Source: Clavelina lepadiformis
Lineage: Eukaryota; Chordata; Ascidiacea; Aplousobranchia; Clavelinidae
DNA: 64,000 nucleotides
NCBI RefSeq assembly: GCF_947623445.1
Contig: NC_135242.1
Coordinates: 1,302,001-1,366,000, forward strand
Direction: 5' to 3'
Both the position numbers and the translations under genes were made by a program. Positions 1-11,741 of the stretch are shown here, piece by piece (positions within the stretch are counted from its first letter, which is position 1; each line of letters starts with the position of its first letter). Under the pieces are notes generated by a model that did not search any database, was not told the origin of the DNA, and saw only the letters and a list, made by a program, of their open reading frames with translations.

Positions 1-3000
1 TCAAAACGTACTGCTGATATTTCTCCATTTATTTGTATTTAGTTTTTACGACATTACTCTCCGCATTAGAAGAAGTAAACCAGCTCAATAGCGACAACTA
101 GCGACAAATAGAACTGCCTTGTCATTAAGTTATTTCCTTTTTTGGTGCCTAGTATGTGAAATAAAGATGACCGAAAGATAATTTCAAGTCAAACATTCTT
201 GAGCTCTGCAAGTTTGCGACGAAACGCTTTAAGTTAACTGAAGGAAACTAAATAAAATCCAGGAACCACAAACGAGCATAATGAACAAGCCAGCCGTGAA
301 AATCCACAAATATTTTCCTCACCACAGGTTTTGCGTTATTCGCAATTTTGAACCCGTTTGACCCATTTTATATTTTAAAACAACATCACCCTATTTTTCC
401 TGGAGTGTTTTCATTGTGATGGACAATCTTTCAAAAGCAGCCTGAAATTTGCTCTCATAGCAAAGCAAGTTATTTCAGTGTCGGCCTCGTTTGACACTTG
501 GCCTCAGTCACGCTACGCTTCTACCCCTCGTGAACAAAACAAAACAAAGTACTTAGTACAGATATAGCGGAAGATTCTGAATCCCTTTATACCAAGCTCC
601 ACGACTCCATTAGTTAAACACAAGAAAGCAATTTTCTAAATCAAAACCCAACAGAACCCTCAATCACTCAAGAACGGCTTTCATATCATTACAAAGAAAC
701 CCTAATCATAATGCAAAGCACCGCTGACACTTCTTCAGAGTATGTTATGCGCCAAGAAAAGATGTATGCACGGTTGACAAGTTGTCAAAACCCTACATCC
801 AAGAAGAACCTGTAAAGGACCTCATTGAAATGCAAGTGAATGTATTATAGTGCATTTGTCTCAAATTATCATCGCCAAGTGTAAAGAAATTCAAGCCGAC
901 ATTGCAAATGATGATGTTTCACAAGACGTCATTCCATATATTGTTTGACAAGATCTCAAAGAGACGTGAATATCTCAAGTGCAATGCAGGGCATGACTGG
1001 ATGAGTTAGATATACCAAAAAGCATCTTGCTTACAAACAAGAGAATTGTCATTTCAGGAAAGTTCTAAACATTTGCCTATACATGCTAAAATGTGTTTAT
1101 GAGGACCACTTAGGCATGGAAAATGCAGAATGAGAGGGTTAGGCTACTTCCCAGGGCTGGCTACAGGTGTTGAAAGGTCGGTTTCAAAATGTCCATCATG
1201 TAACAAATATCAATTCGCTGAAATCAGCTTAAAACGCGACCCTGGTAACAAATAAATGGAAACCCCACTGCAATGTTGAAACATTTGATGATAAATAGAG
1301 CCGTAAATTTCATAACTTTCTCTCCATAATTTCTTACCATTTATTAACGTGATTGTCATGCTTGTAGATCTACTGATTCATTCCATGTTGTGTATCGTTG
1401 CATGAAACTGAGTAACCGTAGCCTACAATTACACCCTAGTTTGCTTGAATTTTCTTTCTACAGTTGGCCTTGGCCGTTATAACCACGTTGAAAACTATGA
1501 TCATATTAATTTTGAATGTAAACATAAATAACAGAGCATAGCAAATTTTATTATTCAGAAAGATACAAACAGTTGCATCAAACGCCTTCGCTTCTTCGAG
1601 AAATTGCGGAACTTCTTTCCAAGAGCGCAAGCGTCCGATTCTTAGCAACAGAAGCAAGTGAATGTTGTCACGCATCGGTAGTTCTAATCGATGTTTTTAA
1701 ATATATGGTAGGGGAATTACAAAACTTAAATAAACAGAAAATAACATTAGTACAAGGGGCGATAAAACTTACATGCAAATATATTTTACCATAATCTGGT
1801 TCATACAACCTCATACATTAATCTACCAAACACTCCTGTTTTGCAATTAATTCCTAGCCCTAGCTAACCATCCCAGTCAACCTCGGTATCGGTTGTTACT
1901 CAAGGAATGTTCGCAAAATAATGTCATACTTCTAGACAAAAAATTTATTTTTTTAATGAACAAGAATGATCGTTGATTCATTAAGTGCGTGTAAAAAACA
2001 TTACATAGACTACTGTGGAAATAACTTATCATCAGTCCTCCAAAGAAGTGAGTGCACGGTAGCCTACCTCATGTATGCACACGTGGCCACATAAAGCAAG
2101 CAAGCAATCAGACATTTTATGGTAACAAACAAGTTGGAACTTGCTCATTAGTTATAAATCTCGATTGCAGACATAAAAGTGTCACTTAGTTCAAACTCAT
2201 AACTTTTATTTCTTGTTCGGCTAAATGTCATTAAAATCTTTACTGCCTTGGAACAGTAAACTCACTTGAAGTAAAGTCACTTGAAGTTTTCAGAAAATAT
2301 GAGCTATAGCCAAGAAATCGATTTTGTTTCCGTGCTTCCATTCAGTTGCATAGGATGATATTTTAACTAAACGCAGTAGCCAGATATAGAAGCTTTATGG
2401 TGATAATATCATTAATATTTTCAATATTGGAAAAAATTATTAGCATTTGTTTTTGAAACTCGTATCAGTATTTCAATAAATATTTTAGGAAAGTATTTCC
2501 TATCCTACTTATAGTCTACGTAGTTATTTTTGGCCTACTGAAGAGTGGTATACTTTTTCTGAGGAAGAATGGTATTTTGTGCACAAAGCAAATACCAAAA
2601 CGTGAAAAACATCAGGAAAAGTAAAAAAGAGTGATTCGACTAAATACCGAAACTCGCCAAACTGGCGGCTCGTTACGAGAAAGTGTCTTTAAATTTCGTG
2701 AAAAATTAACAGTGTATGTTTACAAGCCAGCTGACAGGCAAAAATCTTGCTTTGCCTGCTTCTTGTCACAATCGTTTGAATGTTGTTAAGTTGGTACGAT
2801 TGTTACAACTTTGTGTAACAATGCACAATGCACAAGCTCTCAATTTCCTACTTAATTCTCGTTGCTTTACGATGTTTAAAAGAGTATACAAAGTAATACG
2901 TTAAAGAATGTTGAAGCAATATCCATACTAAGAACGTTTAAGAAAATACGTTTCACGTAATGCTGAAGCTTATATTGAAACTTAGTAACTTATCTCTCGA

Positions 3001-3985
3001 GCTAAAGAAACTTTTCAAAGCGTATCATTTCCCGTTATCTTACAATGGAAGTAAATAATGTTATAGGCATTTCAACATTTTCATTGTTGTGAACAGATGC
3101 TTCTTAGAAAACAACGTCTGCTATAACTTTAAGTCTGGGAAAAGTAATTCATAAATACAAGTCGAGGCATGTAGCTACAAGTCAAGTCTTAAATAGAAAA
3201 TAATCATCGAACTTAGGCAACGACACACCGAAGTATTTGAACAGCTGTTTGCATACATTTACTGAATTAGTTACGCACATGTTTGTACACAAATAACAAG
3301 CTTACCGCAAAGTGTATCCTAATAATGAAAGTAATATGTTTTGGTTAGCTTATGGCAACGGGTTCAGGTTTGAGTGTTAAAAACAAAATTAATAAAGAAG
3401 CAGATGTAAATATAGGTCGTACTGAAAGTGTGATAGTGCTTTTCTTGTAAGCATGAAATTTTGAAAGTTTTTGAAATTTTGAAAGTTAAAGGGGAAAAAA
3501 CCTGGAAGAATCTAGATTTACAGTAAATTTACTTAGTCACAAGAGAACATGTTTCCAGTTTTCGGAATCTAAGCTGGCCGTACGATGTCGCAAAAGAAGC
3601 AAATGACCTTCTTAGTCAATCACTTTACGTTGAGTTGCATAAATTTTGTAACAATCTGAGGCAAGACACCAGAAAAGCACAAACAAAGAGCTGTCACATA
3701 GCAGTGATCAGGAAGATGCTAGAACTCATTGTTGGTCTTCTGTTGTTAAAATAAACGTCTGTTTAGATCCTAAACAAAAACACTCACGTCCGTGATGTCT
3801 ATTTTCAATTGTAAAAGAAGAATTACTGACAAAGCGATAAAGAACAATAAAAGAATTCCGCTTCGTCAGGTAAATGGTGATATTTGAGCTATAAATTCAT
3901 TGTAGGAACCTTCTTTAGTCCACAGCCTCTGTTACGCTGCATATTTGCTTTGATTTTCAAAGGAAGTAAAACTTGTTGCCAGGTT
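1..3985. other. AT-rich stretch without recognisable gene
   Basis: I see no exon chain, transposon protein or structured repeat that I can support here. The open frames present (for example 1573-1794 on the plus strand, 1436-1675 on the minus strand and 2716-2904 on the plus strand) are short, overlap each other on opposite strands, and resemble nothing I know. It lies upstream of the first copy of the duplicated segment. Confidence 0.5.
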
Positions 3986-4452
3986 AGACGTCGGGCAATA
4001 GCAGTTTTGTAGCAAAATGTTTTAAGGAACAACATTTACAAATAATTTCAAAAACGCAAATATAAACGTTGTAAGTTAACTTATAAACTACGCAGAAAGA
4101 GGCATCACTACGCTACAAAATGACAAATAGAGATTTCTCTGGCTTTTCTAATAAGCTGTTTCTGTTTCACTTGTAATTAACAGTGGATTTGCACAAGTTA
4201 TTTGGCGTAAAAAGTTGTGCAGTGGCTATAAAACTGATAATGACAAGCATGTTAGCTAAAACTACAGGTAAGTCAGTAGCCATGAATATTTTTCTTTAAT
4301 TAATACTTTGATGTCGATGTATAATATCTCAAGTATGACGTGTGTTACACCTGGACTGACAGCATGTTACGTAGAAGCAAAGGTTTGCCGGTTTTATTGT
4401 GGAGTTGATCTATTCCCATTTAAGCATTAGTGTGTGCCGATTAATTGTTTTA

Positions 4453-7400
4453 ATGGCGTCCTTGCGGTTCTTGGAACGTGCTCAATTTGGAATTGACGTG
4501 TCAGAGGTAACGATTAGATAAACAAGAAAAACCTGACGTATTACAGTTTCGGACACAAGATTAAAATGATGCGATACCTCGTCAGTTGCATCTCTGTGCA
4601 ATCTAGCTGCAGTGGAACATTGTTTTGTTATTCTTATGCGTACATCTCTGTTGAAGTTAATGCAAATAACGTGTCATACGTTTTACAAAATAATTGATTT
4701 TGATACCATTCTTCTGCTGATGATATTTTCGTTTCGTTCATAGCTATTCTTGTATTCTATTCTTGCAAAGCTATTCTTGTTATGATACAAATGTTACTTA
4801 TATGCGTACAATAGTGTACATGTTTAACTTGTCTAAAGGTTTTGTGTAATATTAATCGTTATGTTGACTTCAAGTAACTGTTAGTTGTAGTTTTTGTTCT
4901 AGTTTTAGACAATTGATGTTTGGTTTGTGCAAATATTTTTTTTGATTGGTCTTTGGGTTGTATAAAACCGGTTCCAAACATCTCTATGTTTATAGGCTTA
5001 ACAAATTATATTCTATGTTGTTTGGTCGGTTTGTGACAAGATGATCTTTATATTTAAACGTTCCATTGCGTTTGGTACAACTGGAAAGATCGTTTATCTA
5101 TTTACAATGTTTTCTCCTGTATATTTTTCTTCCTCTTTTTCTATTTTTCTCTTTCTTTTGAACTCACGCCATCTTTTTAGGAAAGTTGTGGGGGCACCAA
5201 TTCCTGGTGTTCCCAGAACAGTTTGCGATCTTTAGCTACGTCGGGCTGTCCTGCTTAAGGGACACATAGTCCCTTAAGCATTGTAGGATCACAACATTTA
5301 GACATTTACAGATTTCAGTGCAATGCATTTGATCTAGTAACGTTACACCACAAACATATCTTTAAAATCTCATTTATAAAACTCTGGCTACACTCTATTG
5401 TTCATTATCCAAGTTTTATGATTTATAGGTGAAACACGAAAGGAAAACTGACATAAATATCGACACAAACTCGAGAATTGCACTCCCAGGTACTTGAAAG
5501 TCTACATCTGCTCGAGTCGTTCTCAGCTTACTTGCAGCGGATACTGAGCAGGATTTCTTGACTGGCGGAGTACCTCAGTTTTATTTACACTCATTTTCAT
5601 CCTAGAGTTATTGCGAACAGTTGCAAAACGATCGAGTGCATGTTGAAGGTGAGGTTTGCAAAAGGAAAAAGAACCAGGTCGTCTGCAAACAACAAATGAC
5701 TAATCCTACTTTTTTCAACTATGACATACTTGTCACCAAAGCTGTGCCTGTCCATCCAGCTCATGGAAACCATGAAAAGGAGAGGTGACAACACCCAACC
5801 CTGGCCGAGACAAAAACCCACAGTGAATGGTTTTGGTTTAACCTTGTTCAAACAGACACAAACTTTAGGGCAGCTGTACCTGAGTTCACAGTTAGTAGTA
5901 AGCTGTTATCAATACAGCACTCTTACAGTAGTTTCCAGACCTTATCTTGAGAGACTGGGTCATATGCTTTTTGCAATCAACGAAGCAAACGTGCATATCT
6001 CTTGTGTATTTCAAAAACTTATCAAAAACCTCACAAAAAGTGAAAACTTGATCCATATTGTTCCGAGAGGAACAAAAAGCAACACTGTGTATTCTCAAGT
6101 TAGTTATTGTCGAATAAGAGCCATTTGCCAATCACCTGTTTTATACACTCCATGACACCTGACGCTCGGGTCGACCAGTGGTCATTGAACATTCTTTCTC
6201 AGGCCATGGTGTTCAACAGATCAGATCGAATTTCATCATAACCGGTCGCTGTATTAGCTCTCAGAAAACGGACAGCTCAGGCAACTTCGGCCTCAGGGAG
6301 ATTGCTTTCTTCCCTGAAACGTATCGTTTGTGTGTCAGTTGATATTTCTGGGACAGGAATTAATAGATATTTAAAGCATTCTTTCCACCTGCCAAGGAGA
6401 CCATCCTGTTGATCTTCCACGGACTTTGTGCCAGATGATCTTTTGGCCTGCTGTCTGGGGATGGTTTGTTAAAATAATTTATTAGCTGTTCTGTAGTCGA
6501 ACAACAACGTTTGTCCAAATTCCTTCCAAGTCTGCACTTTAAACTGTTTCTCTGTGTATGCTGCTGGTAAACAAACCACCACCTGTCATGGAGCAGAACT
6601 TTGCCTAGCAGGGTAGGTAGCAGAGCTTTGCCATTTTTGCTCGGATAGCTGTTACAGCTCTTTTGTTTTACCATAGAAAATTTTCTCAGTATTCTTCCAC
6701 ACACCGAGATGACTCCACAAGCTCTTGTGGTAGTGGCTAGATTTTTGACGTTAAACCGTGTCCATTTTATCTTAGTGTATTTCGTACAATGTGAAACTTT
6801 GTTGAACTTGGTTCACCTGTTGTTCACGAAGGTGTACCTTACATCCTTGTTCCTAAAGCTTCCGATTTGAGTCTATAAAGTTAGTTAAATGAGATGTTTT
6901 ATGAGATGTTGGAGTTGTCAGAAGTTTTAAAAGATGTAGGTTGCAGACAACCAGGTAGTGATCGGTAGATAGCTTAATTCTCCTTTTAACTCAAACGCCC
7001 ACCACAGAAAGAAAAGTTGGCTGAAACTAAAACCTTTTAGCAACCTCTGCTGCGCACTACCAGTGTAACATGTGTAGCTTGTGCACATCTCTGTGCTGAA
7101 AAACGGTGTTCTTAATGCTAAAACCATCGGTGTCACATAGCTGTAAAAGACACGTTTTTCTCGTTAAAGTCTGCATCACCATGATTTCCAATCGCACCCT
7201 TCCATGTATGTTCATCACTCATCAGCGCCACCATGTGCATTGATCTTCCAATAAGGGTTTGAATTTTTTTAGCATAAACCTCTGCGAGTATTTTCAATTT
7301 CATCAACAAATTGGAAATGTTGTAATGTTGTGCATAGTGCATACTTCTAACGAGTAATGTTTGCTTTATCTTACCAAGCATAGCGGCTCTCAATGCGTTT

Positions 7401-8649
7401 GTGTAGTATAAAAAGTTGTCATGGCATCTTTTACAATGTAAAGAAAACATTTCACTGCTTAGCAACAGGTCATATATAAAATAACGTGATGCTGGAGTCC
7501 AAACATTAAAATTTTACTTTTCTTTTTTAGTTTTTAGCTTCCCTGTTGATGGAACATTGCATGGCGTTGTTTGACGAAAGAGCTGTGTTCCCATGGCTTT
7601 GCGTTCTTCCACCAGATGTGTGAGTAACTCTGCTTCTGTTGGCTGTATTCTTTAATAAGAACAAGTTTTATAAAGTAAACTTACTTATTTTTACCACCCT
7701 GATTATATATCTTTACCTTTTTTTTAGGATCAAATATGCACATCAGCAAGTGGGCGCTGGTAAGTAATGCAAAGCCTTTCATGCCAAGTTAAATGCCGCA
7801 CAGTGAATCTAACTCTTGTAATTATCAAAAAGCATAGATCAATATTTCATGTATAAAAACATTTTGGTTACATTGACGTTACCATGGAAAGACATTTTAG
7901 CATTTTCAATCGTTTTCAAAAGTTTTAACCATTGGTACCGTATGGGGGATAGAATTATTTCAAAAAGCAATAAACAGCCCGCCAACTATTACTACACTTT
8001 TCTTGTTACTCGTTACTTATATTTTTCGGAGATATGCAAGTTTGACAGCTTTTCTTAAAGTTTGCTTTGCAGTGTTGTCAATGCAACAAGGTTCATTTCA
8101 CTCATAATCAACATAACTGCATCTTTGCTTGGCACACCAGGTATCCAATGGGTTGCCGGTCGTATGTGCAATGATGCAGTTTTTTAGCTGTTATGTTCGT
8201 CTGCATCCCAAACCAAAAATTCATGCATTCGTTGTCCGCAAATCTTACTGAAAGTTTGTTTTGCTTAATTGACAAAACAAAACGATTTTTTGTAGACAAA
8301 AACATTTTAAGTGTCTCATCGTAAGCGATGCGCCATGGGTAGGAAACGACACATTTAAAAAGATTGCAAACCTCAATGAAAAGCTGTTACCAAAAGCGCA
8401 GAGCTCGTTACACCGACAGTGTTTTGCGATATTTCATGTCCTTTGTATTGCAAATAAGCTAATTCATATGTACTAAAAAGAATTCTTATTCAACAGTAAA
8501 ATGTTTGTTTTTTCTCAGGAATGCCTGAAAGACAAACTGCCATTTCCATTCTTGTAGAATTGGACGAGATAGAGCAGTTTCGTGTAATCAAGGAAAAAAT
8601 CCAGGAAGCTTCTATCTCCGTTATTACAGCTCCCACAAGTGACGAGTAA
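4453..8649 (+). CDS. Subfamily I small protein, gene 1 (uncharacterised, 101 aa)
   Basis: I predict four coding exons: 4453-4506, 7531-7619, 7728-7759 and 8519-8649. All introns have GT-AG ends and phases 0, 2 and 1. The start MASLRFLE lies 22 nt after an AG acceptor at 4429-4430. Exon 2 carries MEHCMALFDE and ends LPPDV. Exon 3 is only 32 nt. Exon 4 carries ISILVELDEIEQF, then an amphipathic helix, and ends APTSDE. There are no membrane segments or signal peptide, and I do not recognise the fold. The same exon sizes (89, 32 and 131 nt) recur in the minus-strand gene at 11742-14985. Intron 1 (3 kb) contains an antisense LINE. Compared with the copy at 21353-28638, an earlier stop removes nine C-terminal residues. 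The gene structure is well supported by its paralogs; the function is unknown. Confidence 0.85.
5253..5279. other. Perfect 11-bp stem inverted repeat
   Basis: GCTTAAGGGAC and its exact reverse complement flank a 5-nt loop (ACATA) inside intron 1, beside the LINE 3' end. The equivalent positions of the other two segment copies lack it. It could be a small foldback, or a trace of repair at the LINE junction. Confidence 0.6.
5290..7465 (-). mobile_element. Degenerate APE-type LINE (family B), in intron 1 of gene 1
   Basis: Read on the minus strand from high to low coordinates, this runs from endonuclease to reverse transcriptase. The endonuclease part (7465-7130) contains the HTWKGAIGNHGDADFNE motif. 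A linker follows (about 6700-6360), then RT with VLSPLLF and SRISHLLFADDLVLF (5851-5597). Several frame breaks, stops and internal deletions leave no long reading frame, so it is an old, dead copy. The protein signature resembles the RTE/Rex-like LINEs common in fish and tunicates, but I cannot fix the clade. It lies antisense to the host gene, and its endonuclease end stops within about 65 bp of exon 2. The homologous insertion in the other segment copies shows that it predates the duplication. Confidence 0.8.
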
Positions 8650-9779
8650 AGCGATCAAGAAGAATTTAGCTTTGATGCTTTTAAAAACCGGATTGTATTT
8701 TATTCAGCTTTGATATTAAAGAGGGAATTAATCGAATCAAATTTGTTATTATTGCAATGTTACTTTCCAATGTTCCTTTACTGCTATATCTGCTGAACCA
8801 AACTGTTGCTAATAGCTATAATTGCAGAATTTGATATGTTCATAGCGTACTGAAAACCCGAGTGATACGTACAGTAACTCCAATGGGAGTAAGTTATATT
8901 GCTGCTGTGTTTGTTTGGTATAATGCTGTTGTTTGGGAGCTGCCTGTGATTTATTGTTTGTGGTCACATATAAATTTTAACTTGATTAACTAAACTCCAA
9001 GTAATTCAACCCCAGGCGACCAGGCCTAGGTTTGAACATTCTTTTATTCAAGTTATAAACAAAAGTAAGTTACAGTGAAAGTAAACCACCACCGTTGTAT
9101 ATCAGTGCACAATCATAGAATTATAAGTAACTTCTACCCAAGTGATATTAGAAAGCTTCAAACTGCAATTGCTGCAGTTGGAGCACTGCATCAAAGTTGT
9201 ATTATATAAGAAGTGGTTACTGTTTGAAAAAAAAGATATCTAACTTATTTTGCAAGTTTGTTTGTTCCATTTAATAAGCTTTAAGATTTTGCGAATTCAA
9301 TCGGCTTTTGAAACATCACGCTGTTTTTTGTTCAAAATTAATTATCGATTTATTGATAGAGTTCATATGAGTTTGTAATGAGTAAAAGTTGTGTTTATAT
9401 GAGCTAAGTATGACCGCAAATGTTGTTTGTATGATTAAAATAGTGTCTACACTTCCATTTGTGTTCAGTTATTTAAATAAACTTTCTGGTTTCAAAATTT
9501 GGTTTATCACGTGCTTCAAACAAGCATGAAGAAGTTCAAATAGTTACAAATAAGGTCGAACTCTAATGAGAGCATCAGAGCATCCCAGAGCACTTTGTAT
9601 ACGCTCTAGCAATACTTTGTATACGCTCTTGAAAAGCTTGCAATCGTGCCATTTGTTTATAGAATTGGTTGTTTAGCTTGGGAAAAGCTGTTGTTGTTGT
9701 TTTCGTCCGGTATTTGCTAAACTGCAGTTGGGTTGATGTTTTTTAAACTACCAAAAGCTTTATAACAGTACAGTAAACT

Positions 9780-10210
9780 TTAGGTAAACAGTAAACAGTA
9801 AGATATATGATGTCTTTGGTTAGGAGATCACCCTGTTGGTTTTTAACAGTTTTTACTGCAGATGATCTTTTGCCCTGCAGTCTGCTGATGGTTTGCCAGA
9901 ATACTTTATTAACCGTTCCATAGTTTGATTCCAACTTTTGTCCGAATTCCTTCCAAGTCTGCTCTCTGGGCTGCTTCACTGCCTGCGCTGCAGCTTTTCA
10001 CGCCTCAGTGTATTGAGCTCGCTTTGTAGGCCGCCATCTTTGCTCGAATAGCATCTTTAACTCCTTGGTTCCACCATGGGGATTTTTCTCTGTATTTCTC
10101 GCCACACCGAGTCTTTTTCGCCACTGGTAGCAGATATTAGAACTGCCGCAGACTCAAACAGCATCCAATCCACCTTAACGATCTCCCTGCACTCCAAAGA
10201 ACTTTCAAAC
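9780..10210 (-). mobile_element. LINE family B fragment (linker region)
   Basis: The minus-strand frame reads QTWKEFGQKLE and KVFWQTISRLQGKRSSAVK, the endonuclease-RT linker of the same LINE family as at 5290-7465. Upstream it reads a WWNQ-VKDAIRAK-like stretch in another frame. It is short and frameshifted, and is separate from the insertion in intron 1. An equivalent copy lies at 29420-29900. Confidence 0.7.
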
Positions 10211-10214
10211 TTTT

Positions 10215-10470
10215 ACTGTTTGCCTTTGGCCGATTTGTGAGAGAATACGTGTAGGACCTCCATAAGTACCCTGCGCTGTCCCCAGTCGCCGCTCCAACAC
10301 GTAGCGAAAGCATTGGATGTCGCTTTCTTACGAACGAGCCACTCTGCCTAAAACTCGAACGCATTCCTTGTTGACCTGCGCGATGAACGATGAGGTATGG
10401 TTGGGATTCTTGTGCATATTTATAAGTTTCTCTATGAGCATAAAGTTGTAACAAAACTCAGTATTTTAAG
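10215..10470 (-). other. Unexplained block with open frame, kept in two segment copies
   Basis: A minus-strand frame running from 10454 (start MLQLYAHRETYK) stays open through this block into the LINE fragment. The copy at about 29945-30175 keeps the same frame. I count about six differences in about 250 bp between the two copies, fewer than in the neighbouring intergenic sequence. A TATAAATA word lies just inside the block, at about 10420-10427 on the plus strand. I do not recognise the peptide. It could be a short exon, part of a transposon, or a gene-conversion tract. Confidence 0.3.
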
Positions 10471-11741
10471 CGAAAACCAAAACCGACGTTTGCTATATTG
10501 ATGATGTGAACTAAACTTGCGTAGTTGCACATTAAATAGAAAAAATATGATACAAAAAGTTACATGAACCGAATATATTATATATTATATCTGGATATAA
10601 AACTATCTTCTGGAAATATTCATTTTATGCAGTTTTGTGCATCTAACGGTCCCCTACCAAACGTCTAAAAATATAAACCGCCCGTAATTACTAAAGCGTG
10701 ACAACATGGGCTCATAGTTGTTATTGGCAATCGTAGACGCGGTTGCGCAGATGTGACGCAGCTGAGACAAAAAGCCAACAGCTCAAGCGCCAATATCCTT
10801 CGAAGTAACACAACATTGAACAACATGCAAGGATGGATTAAGACTGGGCGGGGCTTAAATTGTACGCAGTCCGTCAATGCCTACATGGAAACGCGCAACT
10901 ACTAGACTGCGTCGTGTAATAAAAAATGCTCAAGTTCTGTACGGTTATTAACTAATACGGTTGGTAACAAGGAACAAATAAAATAATACTTCACGTATGC
11001 AAGTGTACAGAATATGGTTATATTACATATATTCGTTGTGAGAAATAGGCCAGGTATGTCTGAAAACATAACGCGTTAGTACTGACTTGACCCCACACCC
11101 TGTACATGACACAGTGTCCTGCATGAATGTGTTGCGCTTGCTCATAATTGCTGTTGATGCTTTCTTTCTTAATTGGGGAAGTTTGTTCGAAAAATATAGT
11201 TGGTTTGATGCGTTTTGTTAATGGACTTTGTCACTTATTTCGAATGAAAACTATAACTTAAAAAATTCAACTAATTGAATAGTTATGTGATTACAGTTGT
11301 TTCCTTAAAAGAATTTATTTTCCTGGGTAACTTTTTCCAGAATATGTTTGGCACAAAAGTCCAAGTTTAAAGCAACTTCTGGTTAAAAGTAATTTGATGC
11401 CAAAAGCGTCATAATCGACAACAACAACAGTCTTTAGTTAACAACAGTTTTTATTACAATTTGTTTTATTTACGATTTCGATATACGGTAAATATACGAC
11501 AGTGTACGATAAATTTTGTTAAGCTTGTAATTAAGGATTCAGAGCAAATTTAGAGTAAGCGTCCACTCAGAACATCAACCAAAAAGTAGAATCAATTCAA
11601 TGCAAAATGTCTTACAGCACGCTGAAACATAAAATTTAGCACAATTTTTGCATGGAGCACCAAATGTACTGAATTTTATCCAATTGTATATGTTGTGTGC
11701 ATTGCGTTACAAAATGATTTCAGATGCAGCCAGATATTTTA

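Larger units (their letters stand above)
3988..11741. repeat. Duplicated segment, copy 1
   Basis: This is the first of three copies of a segmental duplication. Clear similarity to the copies starting near 16954 and 20890 begins at a shared GTCGGGCA word. Similarity to copy 3 runs on through the subfamily I gene and the LINE remnants to about 11740, where copy 3 breaks off inside the last exon of the minus-strand gene. Copy 1 carries one complete plus-strand gene (4453-8649) and the 3' end of a convergent minus-strand gene. Its length of about 7.8 kb is close to the spacing between the last two subfamily II genes. Confidence 0.85.
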
